Shown: positions 15,956 to 24,779 of the stretch, one piece after another
Layout of the letters: every line of letters starts with the position of its first letter
How positions within the stretch are numbered: the stretch's first letter is position 1
Assembly (NCBI GenBank): GCA_012064415.1
Contig: SSNU01000171.1
Span: forward strand, 1-24,779
From: Gyrodactylus bullatarudis
Taxonomy: Eukaryota > Platyhelminthes > Monogenea > Gyrodactylidea > Gyrodactylidae
DNA: 24,779 nt
Direction: 5' to 3'
Notes under the pieces: generated by a model
What the model was told of the DNA's origin: nothing
Seen by the model: the letters and a program-made list of their open reading frames with translations, nothing else
Databases searched by the model: none
Made by a program: the position numbers and the translations under genes

Positions 15956-17482
15956 ATACTGGTCGAATTAATATGTGAAACACTTTGAATATTTTCAATA
16001 TAAGGACTATTTTACATTATAAAATTTTGAAACCAACACCATTTGATACACCATAAAATTCTCTATCGAATGATATCTGAATATCCTTTTCTACAATTTC
16101 AACTTTCCCTGCATTAGTAAAAATACTATTTTTCCTTGATGTTGAAAACGAACTAATATGTGAAACACTTCTAAGATTCTCCATTTGCTTAAATTATTGC
16201 TTGAAAATCTGTGACAAGGTTGTAATTTTAAGAGGAGATTCAAAATATTCGACAAAAAAATTGAATAAATATAAATATCTACCCTCGTTATTGTCGTTTC
16301 GAAATTAAGGAGCTGAAGCCGATTAAATCCTTGAAAATTATTGGGATTTCGAATAAAGTCATTACAAAATGATTTGAGTCCTCTCACGCAACAGTAACAA
16401 GAATTTAAAAAAAAAACAGAAATTGAAACAGAAATTCATAAAAACATGATTAGAAGCCAAAATGTACTAATATTTAGAGGAAGTAGATCGAAAAAATCAT
16501 TACTAAATTTTTATTAGCTGCAGTCATGCAAAATCAAAGCTAGATTTGAGTCTAAATTTGAAAATTATTCAAAATATGTGAAAAGAAATTAGGAAAAATA
16601 TCTAAGGAAGGAAAAAATAATCCCAAAACTTTCAAAATTCGATAATAATCTTCGAGTTGATCGGATCAAGGAAAAATTAAGCCAAAAATCCTATTCGAAC
16701 TAAGTCACAATTACTGATGAAAAAAAAGTTTTATTTGAATAGACCTGATGGCTCAAGTTACCATTGGTTTCCAAATGTGGACTCTTAGAAGAAAATACTG
16801 AATCACGTATACAGTGAAGCTTCAGTTATAAGTTATAAGTAATTTATTCTTAAGGAACCTTAGCATTAGTCATTTTTTACGGAAAATTGAACTCAGGAAA
16901 ATATCAAAATATTTTGGCTTGTGCCATATTAAAGTTTAAAAATGAATTCTAAGATGAGATTCTTGTATTTTAACAAAAAATGAGCCATGCTTTGTAATAT
17001 AATTGACAATAGAATGACTGATTATAAATGAAATTGATTCTACTAACTGGTCAACCCGAAATTTAGACCTAAACCCAATAAAATACCTAATGGGAATTAA
17101 ATCTTAACAGCAAACGGGGAGCAGTTTGAAAAATCCGTTGAACTTGATGTAAAATTCTAAAAGAGTGTTCATGGTTGACTTAAATTGATGTAAACACATT
17201 TATAAAATCAATCGTCAAAAAGTGATTTGATATTATTGAATAAAAGGAGAATTTTTAGGTTGATAAGGAGTGTATCACATATTAGTTCGTTTTCAACATC
17301 AAGGAAAAATAGTATTTTTACTAATGCAGGGAAAGTTGAAATTGTAGAAAAGGATATTCAGATATCATTCGATAGAGAATTTTATGGTGTATCAAATGGT
17401 GTTGGTTTCAAAATTTTATAATGTAAAATAGTCCTTATATTGAAAATATTCAAAGTGTTTCACATATTATTTCGACCAGTAT
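15956..17482. mobile_element. 1.5 kb fold-back element with ~210 bp inverted arms
   Basis: The left arm (about 15956-16170) and right arm (about 17482-17265) are reverse complements, sharing for example ACCATAAAATTCTCTATCGA and CAACTTTCCCTGCATTAGTA. Within each arm a terminal block (CGAATTAATATGTGAAACACTT, in part) is echoed at the inner edge (CGAACTAATATGTGAAACAC), a direct subrepeat about 185 bp apart. The ~1.1 kb interior is AT-rich with no transposase. Open frames inside the arms are mirrored by the duplication and are not genes. A related solo end lies at 4005-4110. Confidence 0.75.
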
Positions 17483-17529
17483 ATAATAAATACTAGCGGT
17501 AGTCGCATTAGATTCTATCTGCATTTTGA

Positions 17530-17612
17530 ATATTTCAGCGTATATACAAACTTTGTACTAGTATATCTAGATATTTGCTGATTCAAGGTTTTGATTCAGG
17601 TTAAAAATATAA
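17530..17612. repeat. Fragment related to the end of the 4129-5192 palindrome
   Basis: AAACTTTGTACTAGTATATC, then a near match to the TCTAGA..TACTGATTCAGG.. end of the palindrome right arm (about 5115-5175). It is a short diverged solo end. Confidence 0.45.
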
Positions 17613-17864
17613 ATCTTGCAAGTGAAAGCTGATGAAGATGCCACAAAATAAACTGCTTTAAACTATTTAATGTTAATTCTAAAAATATATAAATAAAGAA
17701 AAATTAAGAGAATTTCTTGAAAAGAACACCTGGAACTCTTCAATTTATAGTAACAGGGAAGAGAAAGGGGGAAAATCTGACATAAGCCATAGTAGTCGAA
17801 GGTTAAACGAAAATTTTTTTTCTAAACACACAAATGAGGTTCATTCACCATGATATTTTAAAAA

Positions 17865-20277
17865 TCATAACTTACATAACATATTTCTGATATTTTCTTT
17901 AAATTTTCCAAGATTTTTATAGACAAACAATATATTTGGCATTTCTGATGAAATTTCATCCGCCATGTCCACTTTCTTAATAGCTAACGAGCAATTCATA
18001 TCACCAAAATACAAAATAAATTCTGAACTAGTACATTGAATATTCGAAATTCTTAGTAGTCTCGCATCCATCGACTCATACACAATATATTCTTTTATCG
18101 AACTCTTCACTATGGTTTATAAGAATTTATTACGTTTAAAAATATTTCAAAAATATAAGGATGCGTCCAAAATTAATTTTAGTTATATATGTTGCAATCA
18201 ATTTATAGAACTCGATTGTTATCTATAATTTTCGCTCATTATGTATAATAATCAAGCCTCTGATCATTACATATAACTCTTATCTTGAATGAAGAGAAAC
18301 TCTGACGATTATATTAAACTCTCGCCGGTTAAAATGTGACGGGTAGTAACATGCATGTTAACCCAAAAGACAAATAGGATATGGTGTACCTATTCTTATT
18401 ATGTAGAGCTATTATATACTAGCTTAGTACTTGTACATATAGGTTACAAAAGAAATATTAAGGAAATTGGTTTGACATGTTCTCTTTCTAAAGCTAGTTT
18501 ATATTTCTAAACATTTACTGCTTATATTCAAGAAAAATTTGATGATACAAGATTGTTCAAGAATTTTACGGTAATAAACACTTTCCTAATCATGATTCTA
18601 AAAGTCTACTTTTGATCATTCTCTCATTTTGGAATGAACGAAAAAACATTCAACTCTAAGTTCAAAAAATGCAAGTTTGATGAATCCTGAGCTAATGATC
18701 TAGATTTAAAATAATCATAATAATTTAAAATTGGGAATTCATACTCTTTCTCTTTATTTTAAAAAGCCTTAAAATTTCAATCTAGCAAGGTCTTCAAAAT
18801 TTTGAAAATCTTATTAGGAAGTCCATTTTTATTGAAATACCTTGGATTTTTTTTAAAATAATCTTTCTCGATCATTAGATGTTGCTGGGAGAGGGTCCTG
18901 TGAGATGTGACAGCCTGGAGGGTAGATAATCAACTAAGGTTGAGGTTTGGGTTTTCATGTCTGGGGTTAGATTTTGATTGTGTTTTGTGTGTGACCTTGT
19001 TCATGTCTTTTCGAGCTGTGCCTCCAACACCTGAATCCCACCCAAATTCTCCGTAAGATAACGAAAATCAGATCTTCACACCCCTGCTCTATCACTGGTA
19101 GTTGCGTGGAGGCTATTAGGGCGTGGTTGTGGAGTTTTTGATTGTCTTGTCATCAAGATCGGTAGAGGATCCGGGAGTGTTCTTGAAGAGAAAGTCATCA
19201 ACTTATGTTGAGGATGTTGGTTTATGATCCAAGGATAAGCCTGCAGGGCTGTGAGTATTTGGGCTTGCGGTTTTGTTGCTGTGCATCTTTTTGATTATGG
19301 CGTCAATGAAATTAAAAAATCAACCTAGAGTGCAGTGTGTTTAGCTCGACTAGGATAGAGTCAGGGTCTTGAACTAATTTCAGCATGAGGAAGGTATTGT
19401 CAACTTATCGGATATATATTTTGTATTACTTTAGAAGACGTGTGAAAATAAAAACTATCGAAAAATTGGATAACCATTGATAGAGAACTCTGATAGTTAC
19501 TTATGTTTAATTAAACTAATTTTAGCTTAAATTTTCACTGAATCATAAATATAATTATTTCTAATAAAGTTTTGATAAATTCTTATATAAATATTTAAAA
19601 TTACTTGCTAATTGAAACACGAATGCCGAAATGATGTTCATATACATTCCACTTATAGAATAATCTTTTTTTTCCCTTGTGCCTCTCTCAAGAGCTCCCA
19701 TAATTAGTAGTTTTTGAGCGCTCTGTTGGTATTCTAATGATGCTTGAGATAAATCTAAAAATATCTTTTTGTTTTGAGTAATCAAAGATAGATAATTGTC
19801 TTGAATTTCTGGACACATTATAATCAACGAAGATCCAGATAAATCTTTCAGCATGTAATTATTATCTAAGAATGCATATGAATGGTTTTAGTTTTTTTCT
19901 TAAAATATAAGAATTGTATTATAAATCAGTTATAAGAAATAAAAACTTACTGGTTTTAACTGGTTCTAAAGTAGAAAAAATTGATTTGATTTAAAAGTAA
20001 CGATATAAACTAAACTTCTTAAATTTTCATTTCTTATATTCAATACTCCTTCGGATGACGTCATCCATATGAGGTCTTTCAACATAAAAACTACTGAAAA
20101 TCCATTTTGGATATCACTGGAAATCAATAGCTGTAAAAATAAATTATAAAAATTCCTTCGAATTTCTCAACTTATGATGAAAGAAATATATTCCTATACC
20201 TGTACGACAAGATGCAAAATTAATTGTGAATTGACCAATAGGGATTTTTTTGTATTGATCCCAATTAGTCTTCCCAG
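17865..20277 (-). CDS. Candidate host gene, five exons, 5' end not found
   Basis: I do not recognise the product. Minus-strand segments join by GT-AG introns in consistent phase: E1 20277-20200 (NWDQYKKIPIGQFTINFA..; donor ACAG/GTATAG), E2 20093-20016 (VFMLKDLIWMTSSEG..), E3 19965-19951 (a 15 nt microexon before a GTAAGT donor), E4 19865-19605 (MLKDLSGSSLIIMCPE..YQQSAQKLLIMGALERG..; donor GCAA/GTAATT) and E5 18109-17865 (YIVYESMDARLLRI..LGKFKENIRNML), ending in TGA. E4 leaves one A and E5 begins TG, which makes ATG in frame at the joint. E2 and E4 both contain MLKDL near their start, so they may be duplicated exons. The E4-E5 intron of about 1.5 kb carries PLE tail debris, and a PLE tail fragment abuts E1. 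E1-E3 are weaker than E4-E5; alternative splice sites are possible. Confidence 0.45.
18890..19407 (-). pseudogene. Decayed Penelope-like tail sequence, three partial copies
   Basis: This stretch is GC-richer than its surroundings. On the minus strand it contains three versions of the tail motif that in PLE2 reads TCAACATTAGTTGATAATAC: near 19407 (AAGTTGACAATACCTTCCTC), near 19211 (TCAACATAAGTTGATG) and near 18943 (TCAACCTTAGTTGATTATC). The translated pieces are Ser/Thr/Pro-rich like PLE tails, with stops throughout. It sits inside the E4-E5 intron of the candidate host gene. Confidence 0.45.
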
Positions 20278-20282
20278 CTTTT

Positions 20283-20580
20283 AGGCAAGGAAGGAAGTTG
20301 TATATTTTCTAGTTGTCGTCAGGCACTTTTTTACCCTTTTTCTGCTTTGTTTTGTGTTGCTGGGTGAAATGGAGGCAATCCTATTGGGATTTGGAGTTGA
20401 GGTTATTAATCCGGGCTGTGAGAAGGAACGTTTGCGATCATAGGGGTTGCTGGGTTGTGGGGGCCTGGGCTTGTTGGTTTGTGAAAGGTTGTTTATCAGC
20501 TAATGTTGAGCTTTTGTTTTCTAATACCTCAGTGGTTGCCATGTCGGGGGTAGAAATTGGATTGGTAAATTAACATTATT
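20283..20580 (-). pseudogene. Penelope-like C-terminal tail fragment
   Basis: The minus strand reads DRKRSFSQPGLITSTPN.. then ISPSNTKQSRKRVKKC and ends ..TSFLA. This matches the PLE2 tail order DRKRYLSQP, ISPKQHKNTGKQRKG, DGFLTA. The TCAACATTAGCTGATA motif lies upstream at about 20500. Nothing of the endonuclease is attached. Its end lies only a few bases from the E1 acceptor of the candidate host gene, so PLE-derived sequence may supply that polypyrimidine tract. Confidence 0.6.
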
Positions 20581-20682
20581 TTGGCTAACGAAAATTGAAT
20601 AAAAATTGGCATAAAAATAAATTTTGAAAAAAAAGTCAATGCTGAAATGTCGGCTCAAAATAATGAAAAATGACCTCTTACC

Positions 20683-21051
20683 TTGGGTTTCACAGGTAAG
20701 AAGCGGTTTACGAACAAGAAAAAGTTATCAAAGGTTGCAAAGTTATTAGCAGAGAGTCCTGTTGCTAGCTCAACCCAAATTCCAGAGAATAATGTGGTCA
20801 ATCCAATTAGTGAACAAAATGAGCAAGTAGTTGAATCTACGTCCTCTTGGCTAGTAACAAGTACAAATGAGAGAAAAAGTGAAAACTCAGAAAAGTTAAC
20901 GAAAGTTGATAATCTAATCATCTCTCAACCTGTAATTAGCGGAAATAGAAATGGTAAGAAACCTGCACTAGCAATCACTAAGAAGGGAAGAAAACGTAAA
21001 AGTCTAAGTGGGCAACCAACGATGGATAGATACGTTAGGAGGAAACAATGA
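20683..21051 (+). pseudogene. PLE3 C-terminal tail with PIP-like motif
   Basis: The open frame has 122 codons and no ATG of its own. LGFTGKKRFTNKKKLSKVAK matches LGITGRDRFKKGKQLAKIEG just after the endonuclease in PLE1 ORF2. A Ser/Glu/Asn-rich linker holds LTKVDNLIISQPVIS, like STVVDNQIMSKPLIS in PLE1. The end is KKGRKRKSLSG then Q111-P-T-M-D-R-Y-V, again a basic patch followed by a PIP-like Q-x-x-M-x-x-Y. The frame is out of phase with the ATG at 20663, so the unit probably makes no protein. Confidence 0.75.
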
Positions 21052-21183
21052 TCCTGGAGACAAACAACCAATTGAGTTGAAATCCCTCCTTCCCCTTGTG
21101 CTCTATTGTGCTCAAATCCGATTGAACCAATCAGAGGATTTTATTAAACATTTTATCTGTTTTAAAATTGTATATATATCTAG

Positions 21184-21236
21184 CCGGTGTAAGAGTCTGA
21201 TGAGATCCTGTGAAATATCAGCTTTATCACTAAATA
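21184..21236 (+). ncRNA. Hammerhead-ribozyme-like motif of PLE3
   Basis: CCGGTGT (21184) is followed by AGT (21194-21196), CTGATGA (21197-21203, perfect core box), GATCCTGT (21204-21211), GAAA (21212-21215), an AT-rich stem III segment ending TAT, C21228, and ACT (21229-21231). Both core boxes are intact here. Stem I is only 3 bp (AGU with ACU) and stem III about 3 bp, so this copy looks weakened. The predicted cut falls 33 bp before an ATG, the same arrangement as PLE2. Confidence 0.55.
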
Positions 21237-21279
21237 TTCACTGGTCTTCTAAATCCTTACGATGAAAAATGACTTATTC

Positions 21280-21880
21280 AAGGCTAAAAAACTGTCAGTT
21301 TGTTTCCCAAAAAAAGTCCATTTTCCTACTCCTGAGTGATCAAAAAAATAGTCCTTATCATCCGGTTTAATTACCATAAATCTTTTTGGGAGTTAAGTGA
21401 ATATATTGAAAAAAGGGTAGTCAAAAATGTAAAATCAAAATTAACTAGTCAAAATAAATCGGGAAAAAAATCTCAGAAAATTTAATCAGAATTTGACTGT
21501 AATCAAATGTGTATAATATGGAAAAGAAAAATGTAGTCAAAAGTAAAAATATTTTAAAAGAAAGGCGATGCCTGACAATATGAAGAGGTTGAGCTCTATT
21601 TCGGACATACTCTTCAGTATTTACATGCCAAATATAAATACATCAATATTACAAGAAAGAGTTTGATTGGTCAGCCTTTCATAGGTAGTAAAAGTTTCTG
21701 AGTATACATGAGAATAGATATGAATATGGGTCCCCTCAAATGAGCCATGCGAGAGGTAAAAATGTACAATTGTTTCTGTGTAATTAATTACTCTCTTTTG
21801 TTTAATGTTCTCTTTTGAGATTTCTTGTATCCAAATTAGGATTACAATTAAAATGAATTGGGGGGTTAAAAGGTGTATAA
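21280..21880. other. AT-rich DNA, nothing recognised
   Basis: No open frame, RNA gene or clear repeat was supported here. Confidence 0.3.
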
Positions 21881-21881
21881 T

Positions 21882-22502
21882 TTATAAGTCATGAGTCATG
21901 GCATTGATTAAAATTGTCTCGTTTGGAATATTTGTTTGTATTGGGGGTTTGGTTGTTATTGTTACCTGTTCAATGTTCCTCCTCTCTGTTTCGATTGTTT
22001 TCCTTTTGTTCCCAAGAATGGGGTTTGGAAGAACTAGAGGTTGAATGAACTTTTCTTGGACACATAGACTGATTTGGTCCTTCTCTATGAGTATTACCTC
22101 GGCTGTTTTGAGAGCTGCGATGCTGTTTCCTGTTTGTCTGTAAATGATTTCAAAATTTTCATGGGAAACATTTTCTTCGCATTCTCTAACGTGTTGCCTT
22201 ATGGCTGTCGAGCCTGTGTACAAGTGTTCGGAGACACTTTCTTCGATGTACTCTGCATTACAAAGGCATTTGAATTTGTATACCACATATGATTCTGATA
22301 ATGGGTTTGGTCTGTCTTTCGTTTTGTATGTGAACATTCTCTTCGATTTAAAATGAAATCTTGGCTCACACATGGGAAATGTTGACTCACAACATTGTTT
22401 TATTTTGCTTTTGGTTGTGTTTTCCAAGACCTCTCCTTTGAATGGTAAGAATATGTTAATTTTCTCTTTCGACTCTAGGTTTTCATCCTTTGGTTCGCCC
22501 CA
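21882..22502 (-). pseudogene. Penelope-like GIY-YIG endonuclease fragment, damaged core
   Basis: The frame is open from a stop at 22505-22503 to TAA at 21884-21882. It reads KINIFLPFKGEVLENTTKSK, matching LPFKGD..SNKL in PLE1 ORF2, then SYVVYKFKCLCNAEYIEE for the GIY-YIG core with Cys-x-Cys. YIG is YIE, and several residues between that and the EHL block are lost, so the nuclease is likely dead. AIRQHVRECEEN, NFEIIY and LCVQEK follow the domain pattern. The tail ends at ..MTHDL without a basic patch or PIP-like motif. The reverse transcriptase part is absent upstream. It lies on the strand opposite to the adjacent PLE3. Confidence 0.75.
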
Positions 22503-22731
22503 TTACCTTTTACAGGTAAACTTCTAAATTTCAACTCTTTCTCTCCAAAGTCTACAAAAAAGGGATTAGTGAAATCACTATTCTCGAGAATAAAACTTTA
22601 AAGAAGTATATCTCAAAAAGTAGTCAACCTACCATAAGAAAATTTTGTATATTCCTAATCAGCGTAAAATTCTGAACAACATATCTAATTTTCATCATTT
22701 TCTGAAAATTTTTTTGTTTTTTTTCGAGCAG

Positions 22732-22813
22732 TGATATAGTGTTGGTAGATGAAGAGTATAAAGCAATTTTTGGGGTAAAGATATCTCCTGGAGTTATCTA
22801 TGCAACCCACTGA
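22732..22813 (+). CDS. Candidate terminal exon
   Basis: A long T-rich tract ending CGAGCAG (acceptor AG at 22730-22731) is followed by a frame DIVLVDEEYKAIFGVKISPG.. that ends at TGA 22811-22813. The protein-like composition directly after a textbook acceptor suggests a real exon, but no upstream exon was found on the plus strand. It may be a chance frame. Confidence 0.25.
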
Positions 22814-23784
22814 ACACGTATACTGTCTTATAAACTATATGGTGGATATCTTCTTTAGCTTTCCTGATAATATTTTATTCTAGCCAGATAAATTTCTTGT
22901 CCAGTAAATACTCAAACTTATTATTCTGACTTATGAATACTACTTCTTTTCTGTGTTTCTAGACATTTAATTTTAATATATTAGAAAAATTCTCCATATT
23001 ATTAAAAATAAATTTTATTCTGAATAATTCTTAAAAATTGAACGGTTCCATCATGATGTAAATGCATTTCAAGATAATTTAAACTTTGTTATTAGTAATA
23101 ACTTATTACTCAAGTTGATGCCCGAGCTTTTATCAACGGTGTATCAAATAAATTTATAGTTTATAAATCTCCACAAAACTGAAGAATCTATTTAATGTTT
23201 ATATAGATAACACATGTATTAAATGTGGCATTAAGACGAGTGGTGAAAAGAAAAAGGAAACAAATATATCACTTTTTCGAGAAAAACTGCTTCTGTTGTT
23301 AGATATATTCACAATCAAAATATAAATGAAATAATAAATATATATGCTCATACTCTGTAGTGAATTTCCGACTGAAAAATTTTTTTTAGATTTCTTGATA
23401 ACTTTGCCGAGATTGATTTGGAAATGAATACTAATCAGTGTATAGTGTTCGACATAAAAAGTATACACTTATAAAATATTCACTAGTTATTTAGATGCAA
23501 TATACATCATTCGATAGGACAGAAAAACTATACACGAATCTGTTTAGACATTTGTATTCATTCAAATTAAATTTACTATCAATCATTAAAAATGACGAAT
23601 TAAAGTATACACTTTTATTCAGTGAAATTTCGTTCTGATAATATAACATTTAGGCATAGAATTATACAGGCTATCTATATTTTCTTTTTAGATTAAACTC
23701 AACTCCTTTAACATTTTAGATATAAAATTCTGCCTATTTGAAAATGGTCTTCCATTTTCATAAACTTTTTGTGAGAAAAAAATC
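22814..23784. other. AT-rich DNA, nothing recognised
   Basis: It contains a small palindrome-like motif TTATTAGTAATAACTTATTACT at about 23088, similar to 6836. The 89-codon minus frame at 23199-23468 is low-complexity Ile/Ser/Phe-rich and not convincing. Confidence 0.3.
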
Positions 23785-23880
23785 ATGACACTTCCACCAC
23801 CAAACCCTCGTTTGATCTTTGTTGGTTTTGGTCGTTTTTTATCTAACCAACAAGATGATGGACCACCAGGACAAACTTAG
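23785..23880 (+). CDS. Small open frame, 31 codons, possible exon
   Basis: ATG 23785 to TAG 23880 encodes MTLPPPNPRLIFVGFG.. then a Gln/Asp/Gly/Pro-rich end. The composition (Pro, Gly, Arg, little Lys/Asn/Ile) differs from chance translation of the AT-rich surroundings, hence the note. I recognise no family. It could be a first exon or a remnant. Confidence 0.25.
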   Translation: MTLPPPNPRLIFVGFGRFLSNQQDDGPPGQT

Positions 23881-24304
23881 TTTAAAAAATTACTTTGTGA
23901 ATCTAAAAAGAAAAAAGTTTATTTGACCCACAAAGATTTGCTTTATTTAGATCTGAAGACTCTATTGATTCATAAATTTTGATGTTACTGTGTATCAAAA
24001 TTTTAAATGATTATTTTCATTCAACTAATTAATTCTTATCATTTTTAAAGGGATACCTCTGATGATCCTTTAAGAAATGTGCATTTAGAGTTAATATCCT
24101 TTTTCTACTTTTACAACTGAATAAAAATTGTCAGCTTTATTTTTTGGCATGGTCTTTGAAATGAAATGAAAATTTATTGAACAATTCATATGTTCTGCTT
24201 TACAATTATCATTTTCATGTTAAAAATAGTTGTTATGTACAATTATAAGTAAGGGTTTAGAAAAATAAATAATGAAGATATATATAAAAACAGTAATAAT
24301 CAAA

Positions 24305-24480
24305 AGGGATAATTACAAAAGGCAAACAATTTTTTTAATTTTTATCAAAATGCAAACAATAGATCTTACAAAAGGCAAATAATGTATACGGGTTTTTTCA
24401 AAACCCAAACAAGATCTATGCGAATATTATCATCAAGGCAAAGGTTAACATTATTTTTTTAACTAAACACAAACTTTTTT
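24305..24480 (+). repeat. Degenerate short direct repeats
   Basis: Variants of ACAAAAGGCAAACAAT and TTTATCAAAATGCAAAC / ATTATCATCAAGGCAAAG recur through this stretch. They resemble the motif set at 7541-7664 and appear to belong to the same dispersed family. Confidence 0.4.
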
Positions 24481-24482
24481 AC

Positions 24483-24539
24483 CAAACACAAACATATATT
24501 TCTGCATAGTTCACAAAATACAAACATATATTTCTGCAT
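24483..24539 (+). repeat. Tandem duplication, ~29 bp unit, two copies
   Basis: ACAAACATATATTTCTGCAT occurs twice, about 30 bp apart, preceded each time by a CAAACAC or CAAAATA variant. Confidence 0.7.
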
Positions 24540-24633
24540 GTAATAATATTACTTTGAATTGTTAAAAAATCAACAATAATTATTAATTATAATTTATTAT
24601 TATTCATAAATTTTATCTCAAATTTTCAGCTTT

Positions 24634-24779
24634 TTACTTTTGGTCTTCCTCTTTCGAAATGGAAATTGTCTCTAAATTCTCCTCTTTCAAGTCGTCTATA
24701 TCGCAAAAATTAAAATCAGTTTCGTATGCTTTTATCATTGTTGATCTCTTGTAAAAATCATCGATAAAATTGTAAACAT
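24634..24779 (-). CDS. Partial coding region open to the window end
   Basis: The minus strand is open from the window edge to TAA at 24636-24634. It reads VYNFIDDFYKRSTMIKAYE.. and ..DIDDLKEENLETISISKEE.. with an acidic C-terminus. The protein-like composition in very AT-rich DNA suggests the 3' end of a gene or a terminal exon whose body lies beyond the window. I do not recognise it. Confidence 0.35.
   Translation of the reverse strand, partial: VYNFIDDFYKRSTMIKAYETDFNFCDIDDLKEENLETISISKEEDQK

Larger units (their letters stand above)
20663..21275 (+). mobile_element. PLE3, miniature Penelope-like derivative
   Basis: It begins with ATGAAAAATGACCTCTTA (20663), joins within about 20 bp to the C-terminal tail coding region, passes a hammerhead-like motif (21184-21236) and ends at a second ATGAAAAATGACTTATT (21262). 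As in PLE1, the unit starts and ends at the ORF start, 600 bp apart. The N-terminal domain, reverse transcriptase and endonuclease are all deleted, leaving only ORF start, tail and ribozyme-like region. Confidence 0.65.

Noticed and set aside
17627..17660. CTGATGAAGATG resembling a hammerhead core box
   Set aside because: There is no GAAA box, no stem III palindrome and no complementary stem I nearby.
20313..20573. 86-codon Trp/Cys-rich plus-strand frame
   Set aside because: It is antisense to a PLE tail fossil that matches the PLE2 tail.
1..24779. Whether any array of CRISPR type, operon or prokaryotic system is present
   Set aside because: No regular spacer array or bacterial gene layout was seen; introns and PLE/piggyBac elements point to a eukaryote.

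Overview
The window looks like AT-rich, non-coding-dominated DNA from an invertebrate nuclear genome. There are no operons or ribosome binding sites. Plausible GT-AG introns join short exons, and much of the sequence is transposon debris. The element mix (piggyBac, Penelope-like, Tigger/pogo-like, fold-back elements) would suit an arthropod such as a copepod, but nothing here proves the taxon.

The dominant content is Penelope-like retroelements (PLEs). At least three units (PLE1 minus 8355-10995, PLE2 plus 12505-14170, PLE3 plus 20663-21275) and several fragments (3211, 5493-5825, 18890-19407, 20283-20580, 21882-22502) are recognisable from an N-terminal PLE domain, a GIY-YIG endonuclease and a basic C-terminal tail. 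Each of the three units has lost its reverse transcriptase core by a different internal deletion. PLE2 is an almost direct fusion of the N-terminal domain to the endonuclease. Reverse transcriptase remains survive only as two identical 659 bp direct repeats that flank PLE1.

Two features of these elements deserve attention. First, hammerhead-ribozyme-like motifs lie just upstream of the ORF start in four places. They have palindromic stem III, complementary stem I and CUGANGA/GAAA-type boxes, but a very short stem II segment. Second, the PLE proteins end in a basic patch followed by Q-x-x-M-D-x-F/Y, which resembles a PCNA-interacting (PIP) box.

Layout: 1-612, minus-strand candidate host exons; 862-2105, decayed piggyBac; 2106-4128, AT-rich with small repeats; 4129-5192, 1.06 kb palindrome; 5493-5825, PLE endonuclease fossil; 6300-6660, unidentified coding fossil; 7500-7670, short-period repeats; 7698-11654, PLE1 with its flanking repeats; 12187-12450, Tigger-like fossil; 12505-14353, PLE2 tandem; 15036-15390, ribozyme motif split by a MITE; 15956-17482, fold-back element; 17865-20277, five-exon candidate host gene (minus) with PLE debris inside and beside it; 20663-22502, PLE3 and another endonuclease fossil; 22732-24779, AT-rich with three small coding candidates and short repeats.

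All assignments come from reading translations and motifs by eye. No database or folding program was used.
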